Below, piece by piece: positions 1 to 8,692 of a stretch of DNA of 64,000 bases; position 1 is the stretch's first letter; each line of letters starts with the position of its first letter. Source of the stretch: Pseudocitrobacter sp913778145 (lineage in GTDB: Bacteria > Pseudomonadota > Gammaproteobacteria > Enterobacterales > Enterobacteriaceae); assembly GCA_035726825.1 (NCBI GenBank), contig JALNTX010000001.1:434001-498000 (forward strand), read 5' to 3'. The notes beneath the pieces were generated by a model. That model was not told where the DNA came from and ran no database searches. It saw only the letters and a program-made list of their open reading frames with translations. The translations under genes were made by a program, and so were the position numbers.

Positions 1-1108
1 GACGCTCTACAGCTTCGATCAGCTAAAAACCAATAAAACCGAGCCGCGTCGTCCGCTGCGTAAAATGGTCTTCAACGTGCCAACCCGCCGTGAACTGACC
101 AGCGGCGAGCGCGCAATCCAGCACGGTCTGGCCATCGCCGCCGGGATTAAAGCCGCGAAAGACCTTGGCAACATGCCGCCAAACATCTGTAACGCCGCGT
201 ACCTGGCGTCGCAGGCACGCCAGCTGGCAGACAGCTACAGCAAGAACGTGGTAACCCGCGTCATTGGCGAGCAGCAGATGAAAGAGCTGGGTATGCACTC
301 TTATCTGGCGGTCGGCCACGGTTCGCAGAACGAATCGCTGATGTCGGTAATTGAGTATAAAGGTAACGCCTCCGAAGATGCCCGCCCGATCGTGCTGGTC
401 GGTAAAGGGTTGACCTTCGACTCCGGCGGCATCTCCATCAAGCCTGCCGAAGGCATGGATGAGATGAAGTATGATATGTGCGGCGCGGCGGCGGTTTACG
501 GCGTGATGCGCATGGTCGCGGAACTTCAGCTGCCGATTAACGTGGTTGGCGTGTTGGCTGGCTGTGAAAACATGCCTGGCGGGCGCGCGTATCGCCCAGG
601 CGACGTGCTGACCACCATGTCAGGCCAAACGGTTGAGGTGCTGAATACCGACGCCGAAGGCCGTCTGGTGCTGTGCGACGTGTTAACCTACGTTGAGCGT
701 TTCGAGCCAGAAGCGGTTATCGATGTGGCGACGCTGACCGGCGCGTGCGTGATTGCCCTTGGCCATCACATCACCGGCCTGATGTCGAACCATAACCCGC
801 TGGCACACGAACTGATTGGCGCGTCTGAGCAAGCGGGCGATCGTGCATGGCGTCTGCCGCTGGCCGACGAGTTCCAGGATCAGCTGGAGTCCAACTTTGC
901 CGATATGGCAAACATTGGTGGCCGTCCTGGCGGCGCGATTACCGCTGGCTGCTTCCTGTCGCGCTTCACGCGTAAGTACAACTGGGCACACCTGGATATC
1001 GCCGGTACCGCATGGCGCTCCGGCAAGGCTAAAGGCGCAACCGGTCGCCCGGTCGCGCTGCTGTCCCAGTTCCTGCTCAACCGCGCCGGGTTTAACGGCG
1101 AAGAGTAA
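1..1108 (+). CDS. pepA: Leucyl aminopeptidase PepA (5' end cut by window)
   Basis: C-terminal part (about 368 residues, frame open from base 2) of the M17 leucine aminopeptidase, a hexameric two-metal cytosolic exopeptidase that in E. coli also binds DNA for carAB control and Xer recombination. The family signature NTDAEGRL is present, with the upstream metal/substrate segment GKGLTFDSGGISIK and the glycine-rich tail motif NIGGRPGGAITA. The protein ends NRAGFNGEE as in E. coli. The listed Met at base 65 is internal. It is followed by an extragenic repeat and then holC and valS on the same strand, the conserved E. coli order. Confidence 0.98.
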   Translation, partial: TLYSFDQLKTNKTEPRRPLRKMVFNVPTRRELTSGERAIQHGLAIAAGIKAAKDLGNMPPNICNAAYLASQARQLADSYSKNVVTRVIGEQQMKELGMHSYLAVGHGSQNESLMSVIEYKGNASEDARPIVLVGKGLTFDSGGISIKPAEGMDEMKYDMCGAAAVYGVMRMVAELQLPINVVGVLAGCENMPGGRAYRPGDVLTTMSGQTVEVLNTDAEGRLVLCDVLTYVERFEPEAVIDVATLTGACVIALGHHITGLMSNHNPLAHELIGASEQAGDRAWRLPLADEFQDQLESNFADMANIGGRPGGAITAGCFLSRFTRKYNWAHLDIAGTAWRSGKAKGATGRPVALLSQFLLNRAGFNGEE

Positions 1109-1118
1109 TTTAAGGCTT

Positions 1119-1227
1119 CCCCTCACCCCGGCCCTCTCCCTTAGGGAGAGGGAGAAAACCAGCGCCGCACTGTAATACTGTGCTCGAACGGTCCCCTCTC
1201 CCTAAGGGAGAGGGTTAGGGTGAGGGG
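1119..1227. repeat. Extragenic inverted repeat, copy 1 of 5
   Basis: A 109 bp imperfect palindrome. Each arm is itself a hairpin of CCCTCTCCC, four bases, GGGAGAGGG, and the outer ends read CCCCTCACCCCGG and TTAGGGTGAGGGG. The central 30-40 bases are not conserved between copies. It lies between pepA and holC. Four relatives occur in this window at 43462, 47209, 56320 and 63146 (the last inverted). Confidence 0.9.
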
Positions 1228-1263
1228 CCAACGCATTTAAATCCACCACAAGAAGCCCCATAT

Positions 1264-1707
1264 ATGAAGAATGCGACGTTCTATCTTCTGGACAACGAAA
1301 CTACCATCGATGGCTTAAGCGCTGTCGAGCAGCTGGTGTGCGACGTTGCCGCAGAACGTTGGCGTAGCGGTAAGCGCGTGCTGATCGCCTGTGAGGATGA
1401 GCAGCAGGCTATTCGCCTGGATGAAGCCCTTTGGGCGCGTCCGGCGGAGAGCTTTGTGCCGCATAATCTCGCGGGTGAAGGCCCTCGGGGTGGTGCGCCA
1501 GTCGAGATTGCCTGGCCGCAAAAGCGTAACAGCAGCCCGCGCGATATACTGATCAGTCTGCGACTCAATTTCGCAGATTTTGCCACCGCTTTCACAGAAG
1601 TGATAGACTTCGTTCCTTACGAAGATTCGCTTAAACAACTGGCGCGCGAACGATACAAAGCTTACCGCGTGGCTGGTTTCAACCTGAACACGGCAACCTG
1701 GAAATAA
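1264..1707 (+). CDS. holC: DNA polymerase III chi subunit HolC
   Basis: 147 residues, the same length and nearly the same sequence as E. coli HolC. Chi pairs with psi (HolD), links the clamp loader to SSB on the lagging strand and stabilises the replicase. It starts with MKNATFYLLDN and ends NLNTATWK, both family-typical. Its stop codon overlaps the valS start by one base (TAATG), so the two genes are translationally coupled. Confidence 0.98.
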   Translation: MKNATFYLLDNETTIDGLSAVEQLVCDVAAERWRSGKRVLIACEDEQQAIRLDEALWARPAESFVPHNLAGEGPRGGAPVEIAWPQKRNSSPRDILISLRLNFADFATAFTEVIDFVPYEDSLKQLARERYKAYRVAGFNLNTATWK

Positions 1708-4562
1708 TGGAAAAGACATACAACCCACAAGATATCGAACAGCCGCTTTACGAGCACTGGGAAAAGCAGGGCTATTTCAAACCGAATGGCGATGAAAGCC
1801 AGGAAAGTTTCTGCATCATGATCCCGCCGCCGAACGTCACCGGCAGTTTGCATATGGGTCACGCCTTCCAGCAAACCATCATGGATACCATGATTCGCTA
1901 CCAGCGCATGCAGGGTAAAAACACCCTCTGGCAGGCGGGGACCGACCATGCCGGTATCGCCACCCAGATGGTGGTTGAGCGCAAAATTGCCGCTGAAGAA
2001 GGTAAAACCCGTCACGACTATGGACGCGATGCGTTCATCGACAAAATCTGGCAGTGGAAAGCGGAATCCGGCGGCACCATCACCCGTCAGATGCGCCGTC
2101 TTGGCAACTCCGTGGACTGGGAGCGCGAGCGCTTCACCATGGACGAAGGGCTTTCCAATGCCGTGAAAGAAGTCTTCGTACGCCTCTACAAAGAAGACCT
2201 GATTTACCGTGGCAAACGCCTGGTAAACTGGGATCCGAAACTGCGCACCGCCATCTCTGACCTGGAAGTGGAAAACCGTGAGTCGAAAGGCTCGATGTGG
2301 CACATCCGCTATCCGCTGGCTGACGGCGCGAAAACCGCAGACGGTAAAGATTATCTGGTTGTCGCCACCACCCGCCCGGAAACGGTGCTGGGCGATACCG
2401 GCGTGGCCGTTAACCCGGAAGATCCGCGTTACAAAGATCTGATTGGCAAATATGTCATTCTGCCGCTGGTTAACCGCCGCATTCCGATCGTGGGCGACGA
2501 ACACGCCGACATGGAAAAAGGCACCGGCTGCGTGAAAATCACCCCGGCGCATGACTTTAACGACTATGAAGTGGGTCGTCGTCATCAACTTCCGATGATC
2601 AACATTCTGACCTTTGACGGTGATATCCGTGAAACGGCGGAAGTGTACGACACCAAAGGCAACGAATCTGACGTTTACTCCAACGAGATCCCGGCAGAGC
2701 TCCAGAAACTGGAGCGTTTTGCCGCGCGTAAAGCGATCGTTGCTGCCGTGGACGCCCTCGGCCTGCTGGAAGAGATCAAACCGCACGACCTGACCGTGCC
2801 TTACGGCGACCGTGGCGGCGTGGTTATCGAACCGATGTTGACCGACCAGTGGTACGTGCGTGCCGATGTACTGGCGAAACCGGCGGTTGAAGCGGTTGAG
2901 AACGGCGACATTCAGTTTGTGCCGAAGCAGTACGAAAACATGTACTTCTCCTGGATGCGCGATATTCAGGACTGGTGTATCTCTCGTCAACTGTGGTGGG
3001 GTCACCGCATCCCGGCATGGTACGACAACGACGGCAACGTCTACGTTGGCCGCACCGAAGAAGAAGTGCGTCAGGAAAATAACCTGAGCGCGGACGTTGC
3101 GCTGCGTCAGGACGAAGACGTTCTCGATACCTGGTTCTCCTCCGCGCTGTGGACCTTCTCCACCCTCGGCTGGCCGGAAAACACCGACGCCCTGCGTCAG
3201 TTCCACCCGACCAGCGTGATGGTTTCCGGCTTCGACATCATCTTCTTCTGGATTGCCCGCATGATCATGATGACCATGCACTTCATCAAAGATGAAAATG
3301 GCAAGCCGCAGGTGCCGTTCCACACCGTCTACATGACCGGTCTGATTCGTGACGACGAAGGTCAGAAGATGTCCAAATCCAAGGGTAACGTTATCGACCC
3401 GCTGGATATGGTTGACGGTATTTCGCTGGCTGACCTGCTGGAGAAACGCACCGGCAATATGATGCAGCCGCAGATGGCGGAGAAAATCCGCAAGCGTACC
3501 GAGAAACAGTTCCCGAACGGCATTGAGCCACACGGTACTGACGCCCTGCGCTTCACCCTGGCAGCGCTGGCCTCTACCGGCCGCGATATCAACTGGGATA
3601 TGAAGCGCCTGGAAGGTTACCGTAACTTCTGTAACAAGCTGTGGAACGCCAGCCGCTTTGTGCTGATGAACACTGAAGGAAATGATTGCGGCTTCAACGG
3701 CGGAGAAATGACGCTGTCGCTGGCCGACCGCTGGATTCTGGCCGAATTCAACCAGACCGTGAAAGCATACCGCGAAGCGCTGGATAGCTACCGCTTCGAT
3801 ATTGCCGCGGGCATTCTGTATGAGTTCACCTGGAACCAGTTCTGCGACTGGTATCTGGAGCTGACCAAGCCGGTTATGAACGGTGGCACCGAAGCCGAAC
3901 TGCGCGGTACTCGCCATACGCTGGTTACGGTTCTGGAAGGTCTGCTGCGCCTCGCGCATCCGATCATTCCGTTCATCACCGAAACCATCTGGCAGCGTGT
4001 GAAAGTGATTTGCGGTATCACCGCCGACACCATCATGCTGCAGCCGTTCCCGGAATACGATGCGTCTCAGGTTGATGAAGCCGCACTGGCCGACACCGAG
4101 TGGCTGAAACAGGCGATCGTTGCCGTACGTAACATCCGTGCGGAAATGAACATCGCCCCGGGCAAACCGCTGGAGCTGCTGCTGCGTGGTTGCAGTCAAG
4201 ATGCAGAGCGTCGTGTGAACGACAACCGTAGCTTCCTGCTGAACCTGGCGCGTCTGGAAAGCATCACCGTGCTGCCAGCCGATGACAAAGGCCCGGTATC
4301 CGTGACCAAAATCATCGACGGCGCTGAGCTGCTGATCCCGATGGCGGGCCTCATCAACAAAGACGATGAGCTGGCGCGTCTGGCGAAAGAAGTGGCGAAG
4401 ATTGAAGGTGAAATCAGCCGCATCGAGAACAAGCTGTCCAATGAAGGCTTTGTGGCGCGCGCACCGGAAGCGGTGATCGCCAAAGAGCGTGAGAAGCTGG
4501 ACGGTTATGCTGAAGCGAAAGCGAAGCTGATTGAGCAGCAGGCGGTGATCGCCGCGCTGTAA
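1707..4562 (+). CDS. valS: Valyl-tRNA synthetase
   Basis: 951 residues, the E. coli length. Class Ia synthetase that charges tRNA-Val and edits mischarged threonine. The HIGH motif appears as HMGH at residues 49-52 and the KMSKS loop at 554-558. Between them lies the CP1 editing domain (TTRPETVLGDT and the GTGCVKITPAHDFND segment), then the anticodon-binding domain with the DWYLE motif. A C-terminal coiled coil of about 65 residues is rich in Lys and Glu. It overlaps holC by one base. About 150 noncoding bases follow before yjgM. Confidence 0.98.
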   Translation: MEKTYNPQDIEQPLYEHWEKQGYFKPNGDESQESFCIMIPPPNVTGSLHMGHAFQQTIMDTMIRYQRMQGKNTLWQAGTDHAGIATQMVVERKIAAEEGKTRHDYGRDAFIDKIWQWKAESGGTITRQMRRLGNSVDWERERFTMDEGLSNAVKEVFVRLYKEDLIYRGKRLVNWDPKLRTAISDLEVENRESKGSMWHIRYPLADGAKTADGKDYLVVATTRPETVLGDTGVAVNPEDPRYKDLIGKYVILPLVNRRIPIVGDEHADMEKGTGCVKITPAHDFNDYEVGRRHQLPMINILTFDGDIRETAEVYDTKGNESDVYSNEIPAELQKLERFAARKAIVAAVDALGLLEEIKPHDLTVPYGDRGGVVIEPMLTDQWYVRADVLAKPAVEAVENGDIQFVPKQYENMYFSWMRDIQDWCISRQLWWGHRIPAWYDNDGNVYVGRTEEEVRQENNLSADVALRQDEDVLDTWFSSALWTFSTLGWPENTDALRQFHPTSVMVSGFDIIFFWIARMIMMTMHFIKDENGKPQVPFHTVYMTGLIRDDEGQKMSKSKGNVIDPLDMVDGISLADLLEKRTGNMMQPQMAEKIRKRTEKQFPNGIEPHGTDALRFTLAALASTGRDINWDMKRLEGYRNFCNKLWNASRFVLMNTEGNDCGFNGGEMTLSLADRWILAEFNQTVKAYREALDSYRFDIAAGILYEFTWNQFCDWYLELTKPVMNGGTEAELRGTRHTLVTVLEGLLRLAHPIIPFITETIWQRVKVICGITADTIMLQPFPEYDASQVDEAALADTEWLKQAIVAVRNIRAEMNIAPGKPLELLLRGCSQDAERRVNDNRSFLLNLARLESITVLPADDKGPVSVTKIIDGAELLIPMAGLINKDDELARLAKEVAKIEGEISRIENKLSNEGFVARAPEAVIAKEREKLDGYAEAKAKLIEQQAVIAAL

Positions 4563-4713
4563 TGCCCTGAGGTTGTGCCTGTTTGTTTGCCGGATGACAC
4601 GGCTCGCATGCAGGCACACCTGATTTTCCTCCCTGAATTATCCTCGCTTGCACTCACCCGCCCAGGGTGTTATTAACTGCATATCTCCGTCACTATTTAT
4701 TTCGAGTTTCGCT

Positions 4714-5217
4714 ATGAGTGTTATATCTCCTGTCGCCGCCACGCTGCGCCCGCTCGCCGCTGACGACAATTCTGCTATTGCCCGCGTTATCCGCCTGGTC
4801 TCTGCTGAATACGGCCTGACCGCCGACAAAGGCTATACCGTTGCCGATCCGAATCTGGACGAATTGTATCAAGTCTACAGCCAGCCGGGTGCTGCGTATT
4901 GGGTCGTTGAGCAGAATGGTCAGGTGGTTGGCGGAGGCGGCGTCGCGCCGTTAGGCTGTAGCGAACCGGATATCTGCGAATTGCAGAAGATGTATTTTCT
5001 CCCCTCCGTGCGCGGCCAGGGGCTGGCGAAAAAGTTAGCGCTGATGGCGCTCGATCACGCACGCGAACAGGGTTTCAAGCACTGCTATCTTGAAACCACC
5101 GAGTTTCTGCGCGAAGCCATTGGTCTGTATGAGCACTTAGGCTTCGAGCACATCAGCGAACCGTTGGGCTGCACCGGGCACGTGGATTGTGAAGTGCGGA
5201 TGCTGAAAGCGTTGTAA
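4714..5217 (+). CDS. yjgM: GNAT acetyltransferase YjgM (OatA-like)
   Basis: 167 residues from the ATG at 4714; a further in-frame ATG at 4648 would add 22 residues absent from the E. coli protein. Clear match to E. coli YjgM, a Gcn5-related N-acetyltransferase. The acetyl-CoA loop is RGQGLA at the end of the strand that begins ELQKMYFLP, and the C-terminal YEHLGFEHI segment is family-typical. E. coli YjgM has been linked to O-acetylserine or related acetyl-transfer chemistry; the substrate here is inferred only. It is convergent with miaE, 9 bases away. Confidence 0.9.
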   Translation: MSVISPVAATLRPLAADDNSAIARVIRLVSAEYGLTADKGYTVADPNLDELYQVYSQPGAAYWVVEQNGQVVGGGGVAPLGCSEPDICELQKMYFLPSVRGQGLAKKLALMALDHAREQGFKHCYLETTEFLREAIGLYEHLGFEHISEPLGCTGHVDCEVRMLKAL

Positions 5218-5226
5218 GATTATCTC

Positions 5227-5985
5227 TCACATCGGCACACCACTATGAAAACGAAACTCCGCATCTGGCGTGCTAATTAATGCCGCTTCAACCTCACCAA
5301 AGAAACGTACGCGCGGGGTAATATCCGTTTTCGATACCTGCTGCGCCAGCGCCAGGTAATCCTGATAATGGCGGGCTTCAGAGCGTAGCAGGGAAAGATA
5401 AAACTTCTGTAATGGCTCATCGAGATACGGTGCCAGCGCGGCAAAACGCTCGCAGGAACGCGCTTCGATATAAGCCCCGCAAATCAGTTTATCAATCAGC
5501 GTCAACGGCTCGTGCGTGCGCACCTCTTTGAGCATACCCTTCGCATAGCGGCTGGCGGTGATCTTCACATAGGGGATCTGACGCGCGGCCATGGCTTCGC
5601 GTACCTGCCAGAAGTGATGCAACTCTTCTTTGATCAACAGCACCATGCTGTCGATCAGCGCCTGCCCCCACGGATCGTCGGTCTGCGGCATAACGCTTTT
5701 ACCGATCTGCTTGTGCAGCGCGACAAAATCTGGCTCCGGCCCGTCGCGAAACGCAAACGCTTCATACGGTTGTAGCCACGCCAGCAATGAGTCCGCGCCC
5801 TGCTTATCGGCAACATATTTACGCACCAGCAGCATGGCGGTTTGCGCGGCTTTGAGCTCGCACACCAGATGGTCGGTTAACAAAAGCGGCAGATTCGCCG
5901 GGTCGCGCGCTTTATCGAGCCAGGCCTGCGGCGTAAGGCAGTGAAGAAAATTGAGAACAGGGGAGAGAATTTGCGGGTAATCCAT
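5227..5985 (-). CDS. miaE: tRNA 2-methylthio-N6-isopentenyladenosine-37 hydroxylase MiaE
   Basis: 252 residues, non-heme di-iron oxygenase that hydroxylates ms2i6A37 to ms2io6A37 in tRNAs reading UNN codons. The ferritin-like iron ligands are visible: KEELHHF (ExxH) around 130-136, YIEARSCERF around 178-187 and SEARHY (ExxH) about 35 residues later. MiaE is known from Salmonella and other enterics and is missing in E. coli K-12, so it helps place the organism. It lies directly downstream of rraB on the same strand with a strong hairpin between them, and is probably cotranscribed. Confidence 0.93.
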   Translation of the reverse strand: MDYPQILSPVLNFLHCLTPQAWLDKARDPANLPLLLTDHLVCELKAAQTAMLLVRKYVADKQGADSLLAWLQPYEAFAFRDGPEPDFVALHKQIGKSVMPQTDDPWGQALIDSMVLLIKEELHHFWQVREAMAARQIPYVKITASRYAKGMLKEVRTHEPLTLIDKLICGAYIEARSCERFAALAPYLDEPLQKFYLSLLRSEARHYQDYLALAQQVSKTDITPRVRFFGEVEAALISTPDAEFRFHSGVPM

Positions 5986-5998
5986 GCTTTATCCTTGC

Positions 5999-6024
5999 CC
6001 CACGGCAGCGGGTGCTGCCGTGGG
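5999..6024 (-). other. Intercistronic hairpin rraB/miaE
   Basis: Perfect 11 bp inverted repeat (CCCACGGCAGC, four-base loop, GCTGCCGTGGG) between the rraB stop and the miaE start. In the transcribed direction no T run follows, so it looks like an RNA-stabilising or attenuating stem rather than a classical terminator. The miaE Shine-Dalgarno AAGGAT follows it. Confidence 0.6.
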
Positions 6025-6034
6025 TGAGTGATGC

Positions 6035-6454
6035 TTAGTGACGAACACCATCATCATCTTCGTCGACGTCATCTTCGTCGTCATCACCTTCTTCGCCGTT
6101 AGGATCTTCGTAGTAAGTGCCCCAGCCGTCATACTCAACTTCAAATTTCTCGGCCAGCGTCATCAGTTGCTCAACCTGCGCGTCGATCAGATCGGCATTC
6201 AGGGCAGATTCACTAAGGATATCGCAGCAGATGACGGTGTCGCCCTCTTCCACTTCCAGCTCTTCCGGCTCAGTCACTTCGTAACCCATTTTGAAGGCTT
6301 CAACCGCGAACTTCTCCAGCGCGTCAAAATCGTCGGCAGAGAGGTGGTGTTCAATGGTATACAGCGCATCAGGATCGCTGCCGTCTTCCAGCAGTTCTTC
6401 GATGATCAGGCGCGTCTCTTCACGCTGCTCTTCCAGTAATTCCGGGTTTGCCAT
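6035..6454 (-). CDS. rraB: RNase E inhibitor protein B
   Basis: 139 residues from the ATG at 6454; the frame extends upstream but MANPELLEEQ is the family start. RraB binds RNase E and modulates RNA decay. The protein is strongly acidic, with the typical Asp/Glu-rich tail (GEEGDDDEDDVDEDDDG) after the GWGTYYEDP segment. Length and sequence match E. coli RraB (138 residues). Divergent from argI, and followed by miaE on the same strand. Confidence 0.97.
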   Translation of the reverse strand: MANPELLEEQREETRLIIEELLEDGSDPDALYTIEHHLSADDFDALEKFAVEAFKMGYEVTEPEELEVEEGDTVICCDILSESALNADLIDAQVEQLMTLAEKFEVEYDGWGTYYEDPNGEEGDDDEDDVDEDDDGVRH

Positions 6455-6543
6455 GGCTCGTTCCTCGTAATGTGGCGTTACTCTTATTGTCACATACCGC
6501 AAGCATTGCCTCCACCTTTGTGAGAAAGATTTGTGCATCGGGG

Positions 6544-6588
6544 TTGCAATTGCATATTCATACATATAAATTGAATTTTAATTCAATA
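6544..6588 (+). promoter_or_regulatory. argI promoter with two ARG boxes
   Basis: A near-perfect ArgR site lies at about 6569-6588 (core TTGAATTTTAATTCAA), with a weaker one just upstream at about 6548-6567 (GCATATTCATACATAT). Tandem boxes about one helical turn apart are the normal ArgR arrangement at arginine genes. A possible promoter (TTGCAA at 6544-6549, TATAAA at 6565-6570) overlaps the boxes, consistent with arginine-dependent repression. Confidence 0.85.
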
Positions 6589-6614
6589 AGTGGCCTAAGC
6601 CATGCGAGGACAAG

Positions 6615-7619
6615 ATGCCGAATTTTTATCAGAAGCACTTTTTAAAATTACTCGATTTCACCCCTGCCGAGCTGAACGCGCTGCTACAACTCGCCGCCCA
6701 GCTGAAAGCCGATAAAAAAAGCGGCAACGAGACGCCAAAACTGACCGGTAAAAACATCGCGCTCATCTTCGAAAAAGACTCAACCCGCACACGATGCTCT
6801 TTCGAAGTTGCCGCATACGATCAGGGCGCTCGCGTCACTTATCTCGGCCCAAGCGGCAGCCAGATTGGCCACAAAGAATCGATTAAAGACACCGCTCGCG
6901 TGCTGGGCCGCATGTATGACGGTATTCAGTATCGCGGCTACGGCCAGGAGATTGTCGAAACGCTGGCGCAGTACGCGGGTGTGCCGGTCTGGAACGGTTT
7001 GACCAACGAATTTCATCCGACACAATTGCTGGCTGATTTGCTCACCATGCAGGAGCATTTGCCGGGTAAAGCGTTCAATGAGATGACGCTGGTTTATGCA
7101 GGCGACGCGCGTAACAACATGGGCAATTCGATGCTGGAAGCCGCCGCGTTAACCGGGCTGGATTTACGTCTGGTCGCCCCGCAGGCCTGCTGGCCGGAAG
7201 AGAGCCTGGTAACCGAATGCAAGGCGCTGGCGCAGAAGAACGGCGGCAATATCACTCTCACCGAAGATATCGCGGCGGGCGTCAAAGGCGCTGACTTTAT
7301 CTACACCGACGTGTGGGTATCGATGGGCGAAGCCAAAGAGAAATGGGCGGAACGTATTGCGCTGCTGCGTGATTATCAGGTGAATAGTCAAATGATGGCG
7401 CTCACTGGCAACCCGCAGGTGAAATTCCTCCACTGCCTGCCTGCGTTCCATGACGATCAGACCACGCTCGGCCAAAAAATGGCGGAAGAATATGGTATGC
7501 ACGGCGGAATGGAAGTTACCGACGAGGTATTTGAATCCCCGGCAAGCATCGTTTTCGACCAGGCCGAAAACCGTATGCACACCATCAAAGCGGTGATGGT
7601 GGCGACGTTAAGCCAGTAA
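6615..7619 (+). CDS. argI: Ornithine carbamoyltransferase
   Basis: 334 residues. Condenses ornithine and carbamoyl phosphate to citrulline in arginine synthesis; cytosolic trimer. The carbamoyl-phosphate motif is DSTRTRCSFE, with HPTQ in the middle and the ornithine loop HCLP near the C-terminus. It is almost identical to E. coli ArgI along its whole length. ARG boxes lie directly upstream. Between it and the convergent tabA is an 8 bp GC-rich hairpin (about 7630-7661). Confidence 0.98.
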   Translation: MPNFYQKHFLKLLDFTPAELNALLQLAAQLKADKKSGNETPKLTGKNIALIFEKDSTRTRCSFEVAAYDQGARVTYLGPSGSQIGHKESIKDTARVLGRMYDGIQYRGYGQEIVETLAQYAGVPVWNGLTNEFHPTQLLADLLTMQEHLPGKAFNEMTLVYAGDARNNMGNSMLEAAALTGLDLRLVAPQACWPEESLVTECKALAQKNGGNITLTEDIAAGVKGADFIYTDVWVSMGEAKEKWAERIALLRDYQVNSQMMALTGNPQVKFLHCLPAFHDDQTTLGQKMAEEYGMHGGMEVTDEVFESPASIVFDQAENRMHTIKAVMVATLSQ

Positions 7620-7668
7620 CAACACATATCCGGCCTGGATGCACGCAGCATACAGGCCGGAAAAAGGC

Positions 7669-8121
7669 TTACGCCATCAGCATTTTCACAACAATCTTAC
7701 GTACTTTCGCAGGCGCTCCGACCGCACAAAGCGGTTTATGCACTTCCCCCGGATAGAACACCACGAAATCGCCTTCGTTCAGAATAACGGTTTTCTCTTC
7801 TTTTCCTTCCGGCAGGAAAGCGATGTCTTTATCTGCCAGCCAGTCGGTCTCCGGCGCGCCCGCAGGCAGCGTGCTGAAGGTCATCCCCTCCTGCCCCTTC
7901 ACCAAAATCTGGATATCCAGATAACGCGCGTGATACTCGGCACGGCGCTGTTCACACGGCTCGGTCATATCTTCCGCCACCAGATAAAAGGCGCGGTCGC
8001 CGTCGATGGGATGTTTGCCCAACGCGGTCGCATCGGTCACTTCGGCTTTAACATGCGCGATGGCCTGGCGCAGCGCTTCCGGCAGCCACGGCTGCACATT
8101 ATGGATGTTGCCAACAATCAT
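7669..8121 (-). CDS. tabA: TabA (YjgK), YhcH/YjgK/YiaL-family cupin
   Basis: 150 residues, very close to E. coli TabA over its full length (shared segments ARYLDIQI, GQEGMTFST, NEGDFVVFYPGEVHKP). The fold is a beta-barrel cupin, and the final HKPLCAVG is family-typical. E. coli TabA affects biofilm formation and lowers fimbrial expression; its chemical activity is not settled. Here the gene sits back to back with a fimbrial operon, so a regulatory link is plausible but inferred. Confidence 0.93.
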   Translation of the reverse strand: MIVGNIHNVQPWLPEALRQAIAHVKAEVTDATALGKHPIDGDRAFYLVAEDMTEPCEQRRAEYHARYLDIQILVKGQEGMTFSTLPAGAPETDWLADKDIAFLPEGKEEKTVILNEGDFVVFYPGEVHKPLCAVGAPAKVRKIVVKMLMA

Positions 8122-8692
8122 GGTAATACCTCAATTAAAACATTGTTTCATTTTTAGTTGTTATACGAGAATTCTGGCTGCCATACCACTACTTTTTCTG
8201 GCGCTTCAGCGGAACTATGATCGACAGCAATATGTTTCACCAATGTTAAATTTGTTATCTAATAGAAAAACAACACCACGCAAAAAATGAAACGTCCCTT
8301 TTCACGCCTCTCAAAAACATCAGAATATTCGATATACAGAATTTTTCATTGCTGGCGTTGAATAGTCCCCCCCTGCATCCGCTATTGCAAATGACGCGGA
8401 TTTAAGATTTTTCCTTAACTTTCGCGAGATATAAATTGATGCAAATAAAAAAAACGGAATTTAAATTCGCACTTAATGCATACAGTTTGTGATGCTTTTA
8501 CGCAAAAATTATTTTTGCTAGTATCCTCACCAGTTCCAAGGAGGGGCATTAATTGAATCGAAGAATTAAATTTCTTTAATTATTGCCAGGGACTTTATTG
8601 GAACAAACAAAGTGCTTTGACTCTATCACCGGTTAATTTCGGAGAATCGAGCACTCTATTAATTAGGGTACGAGTATAACGAGGATGTTGTT
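8122..8692. other. 571-base noncoding region upstream of the fimbrial operon
   Basis: AT-rich and without a credible gene. It holds the tabA upstream region at its left end, a candidate fimbrial promoter at 8496-8524, a 7 bp AT stem (AATTAAA/TTTAATT, near 8565-8585), and a 7 bp inverted pair GTTCCAA (8532-8538) / TTGGAAC (8598-8604). Only one GATC (8219-8222) is present, so a Pap-type Dam/Lrp switch is not supported. A long 5' untranslated leader precedes the first fimbrial gene. Confidence 0.6.
8496..8524 (+). promoter_or_regulatory. Candidate fimbrial promoter with dyad filling the spacer
   Basis: TTTTAC (8496-8501) and TAGTAT (8519-8524) are separated by exactly 17 bases. Those 17 bases form a perfect dyad, GCAAAAATTATTTTTGC (8502-8518, 7 bp arms). 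A protein bound there would sit between the promoter elements. The assignment rests on sequence shape only. Confidence 0.45.

Noticed and set aside
1662..4619. 985-codon minus-strand open frame opposite valS
   Set aside because: Shadow of valS: its opposite strand in a codon phase that avoids stops. valS has all synthetase motifs and full E. coli similarity.
7630..7661. CCGGCCTG/CAGGCCGG hairpin after argI as an intrinsic terminator
   Set aside because: A stem is present, but no T run follows in the argI direction, so it was not listed as a terminator.
8532..8604. Inverted pair GTTCCAA/TTGGAAC flanking about 59 bases upstream of the pilin gene, as a fimS-like invertible switch
   Set aside because: Arms are only 7 bp, no tyrosine recombinase gene (FimB/FimE type) is in the window, and the enclosed segment holds no clear promoter.
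8122..8692. Pap-type Dam/Lrp phase-variation region, suggested by the FaeA/PapI-like gene
   Set aside because: Only one GATC (8219-8222) was found; the paired GATC sites about 100 bases apart are missing.
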